The notes below the pieces were generated by a model. That model was not told the origin of the DNA. It did no database searches and saw only the letters and a program-made list of their open reading frames with translations. A DNA stretch of 64,000 bases, taken from NCBI GenBank assembly GCA_047967505.1, contig CM106540.1; one strand, given 5' to 3'. The position numbers and the translations under genes were made by a program. Positions 30,370 through 43,298 of the stretch are shown in pieces. The DNA is from Dipteris shenzhenensis. Its lineage: Eukaryota > Polypodiophyta > Polypodiopsida > Gleicheniales. Numbering within the stretch: the first letter of the stretch is position 1; each line of letters starts with the position of its first letter.

Positions 30370-32150
30370 TGAATGTCCTCAGCCTTGTCCTTCTCCAATG
30401 TCTCTCTTCTCATGCAATCGCCCTCCTTTTTTGAGCTAGAGGTACAAGTCTCCTTAGCTTTGACAAGCCTTGGACCCGCTTCCTTGTCACCTTAACATGA
30501 AGCTGCTTGGAGAATTCCTCTAGGCCTACAACTCGAACACCAATGTCAGCATCCTCCATGATGCAACAAGCACCACCTACTTCTACCACCTCAATGTGGA
30601 TGGGGTGTGCGCTTCCTTCAGCCTCCTCGTCATTGTAGAAAAGTACTCCCATAAGAAAAAATGCACAAGGTTCTCAGCCAGATTTGCAACTATGATTGGA
30701 AGAAGAGCAAGGGACGCATCCACTTCTTCAAAATCACTAGTCTCTCACTCCTCCGTCCTTCCAATCTTCAGACCCTTGTTGCCCACCCCATCTTGCTAAA
30801 CGTCTAGGCATGGTGCTTGGTCATCATGGAGTCCACAAACTATCTATAGGACGATGAAGTGATGCAACTAGCGAAGCCTGATGAACTCATCTCATGGGTC
30901 TGCACTCTCTATAGCCTCCAAGCCAACCTCAACTGGATGCAAACCTATGGCTGAGCCTCCGTCGTCCAAATGCAAAGGCACCTAGTTGCATTCCACTCCA
31001 CCGCCTGCCATCCCCTCAGAATAATCATTTTGTATAACTGGGTGCTACAAGCTCTCCAGAACTCCCTTGAGTCCCTAGTTAGCCATTTTGAATTATTCAT
31101 GTAGCCTACCCCAAAAATGTCACCGAGGAGGATAGACAGGAAGCCATAGTTACCATCAACTCTACTGCCCCCCCTGCTGAAATTCCGCAGCCACCTCCTA
31201 CATATCCCGCCCAACCCTCCCCAACAACCCACCAATCCCGTCACGGCTCCTCTCCCCCACACCAACCTCTTGGAATACTCCTCTAATACCTCCAATACTA
31301 GCACTGCTTAGCACGAGACCTCCTAGTCCATTTCCTCCAATGCTCCTATCAACCTTTCAGATGAGGTAAATTTTGAACCTATGCCCATCGATCTGTCGCC
31401 CACAGAGACTACTGAGGAGAAACCTATGCCCATGGATTACGATGATGTCCCTCCAACACCCCCCTCATCCCTGCCCAAAGATGTCTAATGGTGACCCATC
31501 TGCATTCCTTCCAACAGTGTCCTAATGCATCACTAGAAGGCTCAGCTCGAGGGCTCTCGCCTCCATCTCTACAAAATGGGAAGTTCGTCCTCTCACTCAA
31601 TTCGTTACCCAGTCCTTCAATGACTGTGGTAAACCCATCCAAAGCACACACGTGGTGGTTACCACCTAGCCCCCGACGTGCCCGTTCCCCTCATTGACTC
31701 AGACGTTGGCCTTCAACCCCATTGGTGCATCCCTATTTTGAAGGAGTAATTTTGGCACTATTATTGTAGTGCACAAATCGAGCAATGCATCCATCCCCTT
31801 AACATGTCCATGGAATGATGATGGACCTAGGTCCACTTCCGAGAGCTTCAACAAAAGGACCCGAATATTCTTTACAACTTCCCGAAGTACAATTTTTTCA
31901 AGGAAATGACTCGGGAGGGATTTTGTTGCAAATGGTTGCTTCAAACTCGAGTTCCAACAAACTGGCAGAAAAACGTTGAAGCAGAGACAGTGAGTCAAAA
32001 ATCCAACAAAATGATGCCAAATTCAAGAATGAAGGTGTTTTTGAACTCCCAAAGTGTAGTGGACACCAAAAGCATGCAATGGTTGCCTCTACAAGTCATT
32101 TTAGTCTCTTATTAGTTGAAAGGAATAGGGGAATCATCAAAAAACGTCTT
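30370..32150 (+). pseudogene. Unrecognised decayed coding region
   Basis: Plus-strand frames contain long amino-acid stretches separated by stops, e.g. YDWKKSKGRIHFFKITSLSL, LISWVCTLYSLQANLNWMQ and LRIIILYNWVLQALQNSLES. A Pro-rich acidic tail follows: EPMPIDLSPTETTEEKPM and DYDDVPPTPPSS. Composition (C-rich, CpG-poor) differs from the AT-rich flanks. It may be a retroelement ORF1 or gag, but I recognise no motif. A minus-strand frame (30410-30652) is also open, so even the strand is uncertain. Confidence 0.3.
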
Positions 32151-33295
32151 TTTTCTCCAAAACCACCTACTGGCATACCCTTAAATAACACCTTGTTGGG
32201 ATGAGGGGGGGAGCATTGGCACATGCAAAGTCCCAAATAAATATCCCAGCCAGCACCCACCTTGCTAGTAGCCTAGCCTAGCATAGGCAGTCATATACAA
32301 CATCATCTTACAGTCTAATTCTGGCTCAATTCTAATCTGGGCCTATGGTTCACACATTTTTATAATAGTCTGGTGCAAGCTAATGTGAGGTAGAGAATTT
32401 AGATGGTCATGAATACCCTCATGCAGGGTCGGTAGTGGCTATAATTGTCCAAATGACTTTGATCATCCACAATCTTATAGAGCTATCTAAGAATAGACAT
32501 CAATCTATTTCAAGGACATTTTAAGATCCAATGTGAATCTAAAAAATCTAAGCCTCCAAATTAGATGGTCCCGCTTTTGCAATGTTGATCTTCAAAATCT
32601 GAGCCTACAAATTGGATGGTCTCCTAGAGCTAGCCACTTCAAATATACATCTGTCCATTTGAAGGAGGTACTGCAATGTGCATCTGCTTACCCAACATAT
32701 GTGAACAACTGTATTGAGCCCCCTTTTTGCATTACTATGCGCAAAAATCCATTCAAAGGTCCAAATAATTGACTTTTTGATTACGAGTCAATTGCAAGGA
32801 TTAACTCCCCATTTCCCATTCATTGATTGGGATTTTGGATTTCCAAAAGAAGGGAGATATTTGCAAATTGTCTTGTTGAGTCTAATTATGTAGTGATGAC
32901 CATGTTTTAAGGCATATCAAGTCCTATTTTTAGTAGCGGTCATTCTCGTGAGGCTATTTTTGGAACATACCTTATGCAAATCAGTCTAGTTGCAGTCTGA
33001 GCCATGTGCGCTCATTCGTGGTTTGCATTAGATTGTAGTGGATGCTTTACATACTCTTATTGGCATTGGGTTTGCCATTGTTTTGTCATTGTAGGTTGGA
33101 ATTTTCTTTTGGGCCAGATTTGCTCATATGGATGCACAATATATGCACATGAGTCATTTGCGTTTCGATGCTTTGAGCCTTTGAGGTTTGGTGATATTGC
33201 CTTCCATTGTGGCATACACATCTGGGTGCATCTGGTATTTGGTCTGATTCTTTCTTGCAGTCACTAGCAGTTGGGATTTTCCTTTATTTGCATCA
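32151..33295. other. No gene recognised; possible remains of the 5' end of element D
   Basis: AT-rich, without domains or clear repeats. The short repeat AAATTAGATGGTC/AAATTGGATGGTC appears at 32559 and 32608. No 5' LTR or primer site for element D could be identified. Confidence 0.4.
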
Positions 33296-34160
33296 TGGCA
33301 TCCTTTTCCATGTTTGAAAATGAGTTTTTAGCATTAAAAATTTTAATGGAATAAACTTTCTTTGTGGAAAAAACAGATAAGGGATGTGCTTATTCAAAAA
33401 AATCAGATTAAACCCTTGGAAGGAATTGCAGTTAAGCATGTAGCTATGTCTAAGGATGATTGGAATGAGTTGGATGCATTAGCAAAGTCTACTATTAGAC
33501 TTTATCTTGTATAGTCAGTTTAATTCACACTAGTAAATTGGGAGACTATGGAAGATTTGTGGAAGAAATTATGTGTCACTTATGAGAAGGAAACTGCCTC
33601 TACTAAAGTTTACCTCATAAAGAGGTTGTTTGAGTTGCAAATGAAGGAAGGGGTCTCCATTGCTTCTCACTTGAATGAATTCAATATTATTTTTAGCCAA
33701 CTTCAGGCTCATAAGCTAGATTTTTATGAGGAGACTAATGAAGTATTCCTCTTGTGTTCATTGTCATCCTCATGAGATACCTTTCATGCAGCTCTGTCAG
33801 TAACTCTGCACCTGGTGGAGTACTCAAGTTTGATGATGTTGTGATAGCTTGTTGGCCAAGGAGATTAGACAAAATTCAATGGATGGCAAAAATCAGGATG
33901 CAGCATTAAATGTGCAAAGGAAAAAATCACAGTTCAAAGGGAAGTCCTAAGAAAGAGAGAAGTCCGATAGCAAATCTAGGGCTTGAAATATTGAGTGTTA
34001 CCACTATGGTAAGAAAGGCCATATGAAAAAGGATTCCTACAAGCTGAAAAGGGAGAAAAAGGATAAGAAAAAGAATGCAAATTAGGGTGCAAATAAGAAG
34101 GAAGAGAGTCCCAGGGAGGACAAAGGAAAAGTGATGCGATCGAGGAGATTAATACAATCA
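33296..34160 (+). pseudogene. Element D gag
   Basis: ATG at 33296 (MASFSMFENEFLALK), then after shifts SLWKKQIRDVLIQKNQIKP, ETMEDLWKKLCVTYEKETAS, KVYLIKRLFELQMKEG and IASHLNEFNIIFSQL. This is the copia UBN2-type gag pattern. The knuckle CYHYGKKGHMKKDSY (about 33991) has lost its second and third cysteines. Confidence 0.7.
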
Positions 34161-34199
34161 CACTGATGATAGTGACAATGACATTCTCTTCATATCTAG

Positions 34200-35510
34200 T
34201 CTACTTATAGAGTTGCTTATCACTTCATATGATGCATATTCTCAGGGTTGGATTTTGGATTATGGTGCTTCATTCCATGTTACACCCCATAGAGAATGGT
34301 TCCTCCACTTATGATCATAGTGGAAAGATAGGTTGTATGCATCTTGGAAATAACGATGCATGTGACATAGTGGGATTAGGTGACATAAAGTTTTCTTTTG
34401 CAAAAGGGTCTACATTTATTTTGAAAAATGTGAGACATGTTCCTAAGCTGACCAAGAGTCTCATTTCAGGAGTGGGTCAGCTAGATGATGCTAGTTTTCA
34501 GACCACCCTTGGCTTTCAAAGTTGGAAAATTTAGAAGGGCTTTGGCAAGAGGTGCCAAGTGTGGGACATTGTATCCCTTACATGTATCAAGGGTGTCTAA
34601 TCATGTTGTTGCAATAACCAAGCAACCAAGACTTCTTTGTGGCATTGCCAGTTGGGGCACATGAGCTAGGATTGAATGAAATGTTTATGCCATTTGGGTT
34701 ATGTACAGTATTTGAGTTTTTTTTATTTTGAATTTTGTGGGCACTATCTCTGTGAAAAGCAAACTAAATCAGCCCATAAAAGAAGGGGAAAGAAAGAGCT
34801 TGAAAGGATTGACTTGGTGCATTCAGACATATGTGGTCCCATGCCTATATGGTCATTAGTAGGGACTAAATACTATGGGACATTCATTCATGATGCATTT
34901 AGGAAATTGTGGACTTATGCTATAGCTTGGAACAGCAATGTGTTCCATGTATTTCAGAAATGGTTGGCTTCAGTTGAAAATCAGTCAGGTAGAATGCTTT
35001 AATGTCTATAGATTGACAATGGTGGAGAGTATCTCTATCATGACTTTTAGCATTTCTGTGATACACATAGGATTAAGAGGGAGCTCATGTCCCCCCATAC
35101 TCTAGAGCAAAATCCAATTGAAAAAATTATGAATGGCACCATTCAGGAAAGGTTGCAATGTATGGTTTCCAATGCAAGTCTTTTTGGTGGCTTTTGGGCT
35201 CAGGCAATGAAGATTGCAGTCCATGTGATCAATAGATCACCTAGTAAGAGTTTGAATGGTGGTATTCCTGAAGAGGCATGGAGTGGCAAGAATCCCTCTT
35301 ACTCTCATTTGCGTATATGTGGGTGTGAGGCATATGCAGATGTGCCAAAAAAGCTTCGGAAGAAGCTAGATCCTAAGTCTAAGAAATGCATCTTTCTAGG
35401 TTGTGGTCAAAGTGGAGAGATGGGCTATCATCTCTAGGATTCAGAAGTAAATAAGATCATACAAAGCCATCATGTGGTCTTCAATGAGAAGAAGATGCAT
35501 AAGACACCCA
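34200..35510 (+). pseudogene. Element D protease and integrase
   Basis: The protease motif is WILDYGASFHVTPHREWF (DSGAS changed to DYGAS), then VRHVPKLTKSLIS. Integrase: RIDLVHSDICGPMP (first Asp), IDNGGEY (second Asp), and the region around NPIEKIMNGTIQERL where QNGVAER is expected. The C-terminal GCEAYADVPKKLRKKLDPK and KCIFLGCGQSGEMGYHL are typical of copia integrases. Stops are present near 35002, 35049 and 35437. Confidence 0.75.
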
Positions 35511-35639
35511 TAAGGGATGTGAAAATGACGAGAATCACTTTCCATATGAATCCACCTGCATATGTTGATAGACAACAAGCTGTCCATGCACCCACTTTGC
35601 AAGAAATTGTGCCACCAGGTACTCCCATAGGTACACAGA

Positions 35640-35674
35640 AGAGAGGGGAGGGGAGCAGGAGAGAGGGAGAGGGA

Positions 35675-35710
<36 letters not shown>

Positions 35711-35735
35711 AGGAAAAAGAGAGGAAAATATCAAG
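35640..35735 (+). repeat. (GA)n / GGAGAG purine microsatellite
   Basis: GAGAGGGGAGGGG... grading into (GA)n. It interrupts element D between integrase and the RT deletion point. Confidence 0.9.
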
Positions 35736-35789
35736 GGTAGATGATGGATCATCTATTGGTGGAAATGATGAGCCAAATGTGGCTGATAT

Positions 35790-36900
35790 GTAGGCGGCAC
35801 AGGTACAACCGGAAGGCTTTGAAGAAAAGGGCAAAGAACATTTGATTTGCAAGCTAAAAAAGAGTCTCTATGGCCTTAAGCAAGCTCCTAGAGAATGGTA
35901 TCAAAAGTTTGATGCTTTCATTTAGTCCCAAGGTTTTAGAAGAAGTGAGATTGATCATTGTCTCTACAAAAAAAGGGCTGATGATAATAGCCTGATACTC
36001 ATGACACTTTATGTGGATGATATGCCATCGGCTAGCAAGAACACTTATGAGCTAGATACATTGAAGGAAAAGTTACATGAAGCCTTTGACATGAAGGATT
36101 TGGGCCCTACAAGTCATATTCTTGGTATGTGCATCGTGCATGACCAGAGTAGTTGGCTTTCATAGAAGGAGTATGTTACAAAAGTATTGGAGCATTTTGA
36201 TATGGAGGGGGGAAAAAAATAAGTAATTCATTGCCTCCATATGTGAAACTGAGAAGATAGTCCAAAATCAGATGAGAAAAGGGCCATGGTGGCCAAGATT
36301 CCTTATGCATCAGTGGTTAGGAGTCTTAGATATGCTATGATAGCTACTAGAGTAGACATTGCATTTGTAGTGTGATTTGCTAGTCAGTATATGGCTAATC
36401 TAGGAAAGAGGCATTCAATTAATTAAATCATAAGGTACATGAAGGGTATCAAGGACATGTGTATCTGCTTTCGCAGAGGAGAGATGTGTGTACTTGGGTA
36501 CACAGATTTAGACTATGTAGGGCATGTGGATAGTAGGAGATCCACTTCTAGTTATGTGTTCACCTTTACAGTTGGTGCGATGACATGGATGTCTCATGCA
36601 TAGAAGTGCATTGCTCTGTCTACAATAGATGCTAAGTATGTTGCAGCCACAAAGGGTTGCAAGATGCTATATGGCTTGATCGACTAGTGGGAGATTTGGG
36701 GATTCATACAGGTGTACCAACATTGCATAGTGATTTTGTGAGTGTTATTCAGCTAGGACAGAATCTAGTTCTTTATGCAAAGACCAAAAAATCCATTTTA
36801 TCATGGAGGTACTTGAGGACAAGCGCATAGAGCTTGTCAAGGTGCATTGATAACCCTATAGATATGCTGGTGAAGAGTCTATGCCTAGCCAGCGGTTTGA
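35790..36900 (+). pseudogene. Element D reverse transcriptase (C-terminal part) and RNase H
   Basis: [37 protein letters not shown] and MTLYVDDMPSAS (catalytic YVDD kept), then LHEAFDMKDLGPTSHILGM. RNase H: GYTDLDYVGHVDSRRSTSSY, then MSHA-stop-KCIALSTIDAKYVAATKG. The first third of the RT (fingers) is deleted. At least seven stops. Confidence 0.75.
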
Positions 36901-36961
36901 GTATTGTCATGGATCGATGTGCCTTGGATAGTATATCCACTCGTTGTTCTCTCTTAAAGGC

Positions 36962-37006
36962 ACATTGGCCTTTAAGTGGGAGGTTGTGGGGGTTAAAGGC
37001 CAATGT
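36962..37006 (+). promoter_or_regulatory. Hairpin enclosing the polypurine tract / LTR start of element D
   Basis: A 14-bp perfect inverted repeat (ACATTGGCCTTTAA 36962-36975; its complement 36993-37006) encloses a 17-nt G-rich loop that contains the polypurine tract and the first bases of the LTR. A competing dyad GGGGTTAA / TTAACCCC (36989-36996, 37010-37017) shares the TTAA. Confidence 0.6.
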
Positions 37007-37282
37007 ACCTTAACCCCAGTTATGTACAATACTCAAACACACATATATATGGATGACATAGAGGATTAGGGTATTCTAGACCTACCAAAAATTATCTGGC
37101 TCTCTTTTGTCTCTCCCTCTCTCTGACCCTCTTCTGTTTTGCTTCCGTTGTTGAGATCTCTAAAAAAGAACCATATAAATTTATAAATACTGTTGGATTT
37201 TTTAAAAGATCTTTGCACATGCACAAATGGTACTTTTTCAAATCCTTCAATTTTAGGGTGAATCTAGATATCAATATCAACA
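36985..37282 (+). repeat. Putative 3' LTR of element D (298 bp)
   Basis: Starts TGTGGGGGTTAAAGG just after the purine tract AAGTGGGAGG, and ATATCAACA at 37274-37282 would give a TGT...ACA pair. There is no second LTR to compare, so the right border is tentative. Confidence 0.4.
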
Positions 37283-40064
37283 ATTATCGATGTTTTAAGA
37301 CCGCCATGCAATAGTCTCACTATTTTCGATTTCAAGTTTTCAATCCGTTTTGGTTTCCAACAAATCAAGAAAAAGTTATGGAGCATGCCCACAAATGGGT
37401 GTGCATAAATTTAGCCCAACATTGGAGTCCCCTCAAACCATACCTGAGGTTCTCAATTAGGTGTGTCATAGGGTTGAGGAGAAGCTCATGTAGTGTAATT
37501 TTGAATGATTACTTGGTTGCATGTATGTGCAGAACAAAGTTTTGATATTTGTAAAATAATAGAAATATCCTATACTCTTCAAGATGCATGCTTCACGTGC
37601 AACATAGCACTTGTAATGGTCTCATTCTAGATCTTTTTTCCATATTTTTATGGCGTCATGTTCAAGATTAGAATTTGTACTACAACTTGAAGACAAATTT
37701 TGATGAATTTCATTGAGCAACGTTATGGGTCAGGCAAAAAACCTACAAGTGGATCTAATAATAATGCTTAATGAATGCCAAAAATAAATCTCAAGAGTCA
37801 GCTTTTAAATAGGCAAGTATACGACTATCATAGAGCAATAGAATTTGTGGGGCTTCATAAATTGTACCCGATCATTGTGTGTAATAAATATTGGAGCTTA
37901 TTGAACTTAATAATATCCTATAAGCTAGATTCTATAAGTATGCTCCTAAATGTTTTATTATATTTTCTTGCAATCTCATGCATGGGCTCATTGCTTTTTG
38001 ACGTCACTAGCTAGCTATAAATTTCTATTTAATTGTTATGTTAATATTAACATCCCATTAGTTTTCTTAAAATAGATAGACAAGGGATTTAAATTACCAT
38101 AATCTATTCTACAGGTCTATATACATGCATACACATAAGAGAGAGAGAGAGAGAGAGAGAGAGTAGATTTAATAATCCCATCAATAGATGAACCATACAA
38201 TTAATTCAGTCATTTGGATGATTATAAAAAGCATTGGATTGAAATTTTTAAAAAAACTAAATTGAAGTAACTATTGAAAATATTGCAATCTAAAACTTTG
38301 GCAAGGAAAGAAAGAGGAGAATTATTATTTATATAGAGTTTGCAAACTTAAGCAAAGAATTAGTACAAAAGTTTCAAATCTGTCAGGTAGTCCAAGCTCT
38401 GAGGTTAGGGTCAACTTACCTACCACCATCCAAACAAACTAGGTGTTAGAACATCATAGTTACGTTTGGGTAGATAGGTAATGTTTGACTAAACCTAGGA
38501 CCTTATAATAATTAACTATTTTTTAAAGGCTCGAAGAACTCACACGGGTGAACAAGGAAGGCTTGAGAAACATTATTGGGTGTAACAGCCTCTCATGGAG
38601 ACCAAAAGTTGAAGCGCAATGTAAAAAGACTTTGGCAAGCAGTTAGGAAATCAACCAAGAAAGCTAAGACTGTCAAGGCGACACAATAGAATTAAAGGGT
38701 ATGCAAGGCCATTTGCGCCTAGCACAAAGGACTCAGGCCAGAGGTTTTTTGTCTTTTTTTGTTTTTTTTTTGCGGGCCTAGTCAGGCCACCAAAAAAGAA
38801 ACGAGACCAAGGGAGTACAAAAAAAATGGGAGGGGGGTTGACCATGGGCTCACGCCCTCAACCAATGCTAAGAGAGAAAAAATTGGCTAAAGCTAGGTAT
38901 GCAGCTCTTTTAAGGAAGAGCTCACGACTGGGGACCTCTCTGCTCAAAGGTAGTTTCCTTCCTCTATGCTCCCTTCTTGCTGGACTTCATGTAGTTTGGT
39001 GGATCAAGAGTATATTTGGAGGCAAGGATCATCATTTGGGTGGAGGCAACATAGTTACGCAACCATGTTCTATCCGAAAGACACGTTCCAAAAGCTTGTT
39101 GATTTTGTGGCATTGGGTTCACAAACTCCATAGCTCATTCAAGCCCACCCAGGAGAGAAAGGAGCACACATACATGGTAGGAGGTGGAGATTCTATAGCT
39201 TGTTGCATAGAGAGAAAGACCCCCATGGTGGGGAGAGGCCTTTCACTGCTTGCATTCGCATAGAGTGTGATTGCTCACCTAAACAGTACCCACTCACCTG
39301 GGTCCGCTCGCCTAAACTGTGGCCACTCGCTTGGGTCCGCTCGCCTTAAAATGTTACCCCAATATCACAATAATTTCTCCAAATAAGAAGGAAATCTATA
39401 AGCTGTGGGAGGGATGTGAGCAGTACATCATATGCATGCTTGACACGATGCAAGTCTAAATAAAACTACATTGTGGGTAGGTCAAAAATTGCATATTGTA
39501 GGAATCATCTACTGTTATGATGCTCTATCACGTCGCAGGGCTACTATCCACACTAGTATCCTACATAGATATTAGCTTAGGTAGGAATTATAGTGCAATG
39601 AGTAGGGATAGACTATAAGTTGTTGGCACAATCAAAATTGTGGCTAATTAGCCAGTGGCCCACTACATGTTGTAGTGATCTAGGCAGTCAAAAGCATAAT
39701 ACAATGAGATGAATGGTGGATCAGGAGAGTCTACTCTAACCCAAGTTCAATCTAACCCTAAGGTGTAGTAAAAAAAGTCAATATGTCATAACGTCTCGAC
39801 CCAAAGTCAATTTGAATGATCCAATCACCTCCCTAATGCGCTTGGAATCACCTCAGGTAACATGGGACACTCATGTAACCAAGTGAGCGTCACCATGATA
39901 CTAAGCTGAACCACATTGTCTATTTGAGGCTAAATTCAACCAAGAACATGCCCAAGGTTTAGAAACAAGCGTAGTTGACAAATAAAGGTTTATGGAAACC
40001 TAGGAGGAGCTACTTAACTTTGAGGTCATTTCTTTAATTTAAACAATTTTTGCCATTTTTATAT
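37283..40064. other. No gene recognised
   Basis: AT-rich. Contains a (GA)n run at 38138-38163, homopolymer T (38750-38771), and about 2.3 copies of a 33-bp unit GCTCRCCTAAAC...GGGTCC (39273-39338). No domain-bearing frame. The region 38826-39263 is open but low in recognisable content. Confidence 0.5.
39273..39347 (+). repeat. 33-bp tandem repeat
   Basis: Units at 39273-39305 and 39306-39338, then a partial third (GCTCGCCTT). Confidence 0.75.
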
Positions 40065-40783
40065 TTACCAAATTTGAAAAATCAAAGCAAGTTGATCGAT
40101 TCAAAAGCCTAGACAAGTCATTTATCTTTGCAGTGCTTAAAATTTTGTTGTTATATCAAAATCTAGATCTTTGGGACTAAGTCAAAGAGGAAATATTACA
40201 TGAAGTATAAGGTGTACGCCTCAATTTTTCCATTTGGTAGTCTCACATCAGGGTGTTTATCACATATCATTTCGGCATGTATAAAAATATTGGTGTATGG
40301 AGGCCCCTCCCTCCATTGCTCTCATCTCTTCCACACCTCAACAAGATTTAATCATCTAACTAAGCACATACTGAGCCATGGTTCTAGTAGATATCCCTTG
40401 TTACCACCCTACATGCGATTAAGTCTCTCAACAACAATAGCCAGTCATCAACATATCAATGTGAATCTCTTCCTTAACTAGGCATCTTGTATATACACAC
40501 AAGTGGGGTCTTCCTTAATGTCAAAATGCTCCATAAGAGTTGCATTCAACAATGAATGATTTTGTTTTATTTCATCTACTTACTTCTCAAAAGGATTTTG
40601 GAAGTCCATCCATGAGAGTAGGTATCACCATGATCCATTTTATTCACGGTCAACAAAGTAAATGCTATGTGTAGTGAGCTTTAAAAAAATTGCAATTTTC
40701 TTTATAGTATGTTGAGGATTGATGAAATTATCTTCATTAATCATAATAGCCAATTGGATGATAAACATTTAAGCATTTGCAAG
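40065..40783 (+). repeat. Inverted-pair arm F1, left segment
   Basis: Reverse complement of about 57615-58345 by reading. Shared landmarks include GGTAGTCTCACATCA, GGCATCTTGTATATACACAC, TTGCATTCAACAATGA and GATGAAATTATCTTC. The last bases resemble the start of a copia-type gag (FINHNSQLDD). It ends where E1 is inserted. Confidence 0.8.
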
Positions 40784-41514
40784 TGTAAGAAAATAATACG
40801 TCCATGCTCAACGGATAACAGGATCTCGTACGCAAGAGAGAAAACCATATAGTATGGAGAATAAAAAATTTGATTACTGTAGAACTGATACAATAGATGG
40901 CACTACCTCCCAACCGTGCGCTCCTGTGAAAGAAGCTTCGATGGCAAGCGCTGGAAACAGTAGAGGACGAAGGTTGGATGCTAAGGAATTAGGGTTTCTG
41001 TAGCCAGTGATGAAATGGGCTTCACGGGCTTGCTCTTATATAGCCACCAGTCATAGTTGCTTAGGCTCAATTGGCTAACCGACCCAGCCCGCCCAAAATG
41101 GTCGACTGGGAGTCAGTCTCGAAAAAGGCCACCGACCACACGATAGAATCGGTGTGCAAAATAGAGCAACTAACCTATGGTTACCATTTGGCCCAGAGCC
41201 ATCTGGGATCATATGAGGCTCCAAACAGGCCTTGCAACCCTAGAGTGGGCTATCTCGGGAAATGCTCCATCTACCCTCAGTGTGGTCAGTCATGGGATGC
41301 CTTCCCGCACTTGCATGTAGCCTAGTTGGTGGTGTGCCAACTCTATCTGAAGCCGTCCAACCATCAGGCCACACATGGCCCCCATCTAGTGTCCAAACAA
41401 GAACCTACTAGATAACCGAGCTACTCAAATGCCTTCTCCTCATATGGGGGGCTTACAAGTAGAGTTAGCTGGTTCTCGCATAGTTACATGAGAGTGGAGC
41501 ATTGATATCTAACA
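40784..41514 (-). repeat. 3' LTR of E1 (731 bp)
   Basis: On the minus strand it runs TGTTAGATATCAATG ... GTATTATTTTCTTACA. A TATATAAGAGC box lies at about 41034-41044 (minus). Homologous to 45609-46336, 53155-53883 and 56463-57192. Confidence 0.9.
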
Positions 41515-41544
41515 TCCCCCCTCAATGTCCACCTGCAAGTGAAC

Positions 41545-42440
41545 TTACTTTTTCGGCCCAAGTCGATGAAGATGCCTCTCCAGCAAGTCTCTTCCAAGAG
41601 CCTTCGTGAAGATGTCCGCAGCATTCTCTGTAGTCAAATAGTACACCAAGTCGACCTCTCCATCCATGATGAGCTCACATACAAAGTGATATTGAATCTC
41701 AATGTGTTTTGTGCGAGCGTGGAACACAGGGTTCTTTGCAATCGCCATGCAACTCTAATTATCACATGATAACTGAATGGGCTTATTCTGCACTGCACCC
41801 ATGTCGCCCAAAATCCTCCTCAACCATACTGCCTCGCAAGAAGCAAAGCATGTAGATTTGTACTCAACCTCGGTAGAAGAAAGAGCAACTGTAGGTTGCT
41901 TCTTGCTGACCCATGACACAACTCTAGATCCAAGTGAGAAACAGTAACTTGTCACTGACCTCTTGCTGTCCACGTCTCTTGCCCAATTTGAGTCACAGAA
42001 TCTGGTCAAGATGTTGCCCTTGGTATAGGTGATGCCATAATCAAGTGTGCCTTTGATGTATCTCAGCACCTGCATCCCTGCCCTCCAATGGTTCTCCCGG
42101 AGCTTATTGGAAAACATGCTTAGTACACCAGTCGCAAAATTGATGTCCGGCTGTGTGTTGCACAAGTAAATCAAACTGCCCACAAGCCTTTTGTACTTCG
42201 CTTCGTCCACCAGTGGTGATGAATCCTCGTTTGAAGACTTCACGTCAACCTCTATAGGGGTACCAACTGTCTTGCACTCAGCCATGCCAAATGCCTTCAG
42301 TATCTCTCCAGCAGCATACTTCAGCTGTGAAATGAAGATCTGTTTCGGCTCTTACCAAACTTCAATCCCCAAACAGAAGTGCATTAGTCTGAGGTCTTGA
42401 GGTCTGTCATTTCAAACTCTCTTCCTAGCAAATGCTTCAT
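41545..42440 (-). pseudogene. E1 RNase H and C-terminal part of pol
   Basis: MAECKTVGTPIEVDVKSSNE, LVGSLIYLCNTQPDINFATG, VLRYIKGTLDYGITYTKGN, RFCDSNWARDVDSKRSVTSY, VALSSTEVEYKSTCFA and LLERHLHRLGPKK at the end. These are the copia RNase H motifs. One stop (about 41750) separates the last 67 codons. It ends about 20 bp before the polypurine tract. Confidence 0.85.
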
Positions 42441-43298
42441 CTACGAGATATTCTCATCATGGTTCCATGTTATGACAAGGTTGTCCACATAAAGGACCAC
42501 GATCATACACCTGCCTCCTTCTCTGAAGATATACAGATTTGCATCAGATGGGCTCCTCCTGAACCCGTTTTGCAGAAAGTAGGCATCAATTTGCTTGTAC
42601 CACGCTCGTGGGGCGTGTTTCAGCCTGTAAAGTGCTTTCTTCAGTTTACAGACCTTACCTTCTGAACCGGGGATTTCAAAACCTAGTGGTTGTTCCACAT
42701 ATACGTCCTCCTTAAGATCTCCATTCAAAAAGGTAGATTTTACATCCATGTGAAACACAGGTCAACTTCCCTGGGTAGCTAAAGCCAAAACATTGTGAAT
42801 TGTGGTTAGTCGAGCTGTGGGAGCAAAAGTATCTTGATAATCAAAACCATGTACCTGTGAGAATTCTTTTGCCACGAGTCGAGCCTTGTACTTATTCAAC
42901 GTGCCGTTGGACTTATACTTGGTCTTGTACACCCACTTGGTGCCGATTACCTTGCGTTTTGGTGGTCGATCCACAAGGTCCCAAGTGTTGTTCTTCATTA
43001 TGGAGCCATACTTGGACTGCATAGCCTCCATCCACCTATCATCGCCCTATGCCTCTTCAAGAGACTTGGGTTCATAAGCACGAATCACCTCTATCATCAA
43101 AGCGTAATTGACCAAGTGTTCCTGCGCCCTTCTTTGCTTCTCTAATCTCTTGGACCAGCGGTGTTCGGATGGTTCCTCCTCATTGGCTGGAGGTTCTCTG
43201 CCATCTAAAAGCTGCTTTACCCACTTTGGGAATGGCCATTGCCATTGTGGTTCTACAGGCTCTTCTTCATCTTCTTTATCTTGAATCCTCCCAAGCAC
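42441..43298 (-). pseudogene. E1 reverse transcriptase
   Basis: Linker GRIQDKEDEEEPVEPQWQWP, then [75 protein letters not shown] and [14 protein letters not shown]. The catalytic YVDD is YVDN here (YVDD is kept in E2). Stops near 43044 and 42759. Confidence 0.85.

Larger units (their letters stand above)
33296..37282 (+). mobile_element. Ty1/copia element D, truncated and internally deleted
   Basis: Copia order gag (33296), protease (34230), integrase (34700), RT (35800), RNase H (36450), then a purine-rich tract at 36972-36983 and a putative 3' LTR at 36985-37282. No 5' LTR is seen. The region linking integrase to RT has been lost: sequence jumps at about 35790 from GGNDEPNVADM to [20 protein letters not shown]. 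Numerous stops. Confidence 0.75.

Noticed and set aside
35441-35852. Open frames with (SL)n or (ER)n
   Set aside because: Products of the (GA)n tract at 35640-35735.
38826-39263. 145-codon open frame after a poly-T/poly-A-rich stretch
   Set aside because: No motif, no splice or neighbour support; composition is like the flanks.
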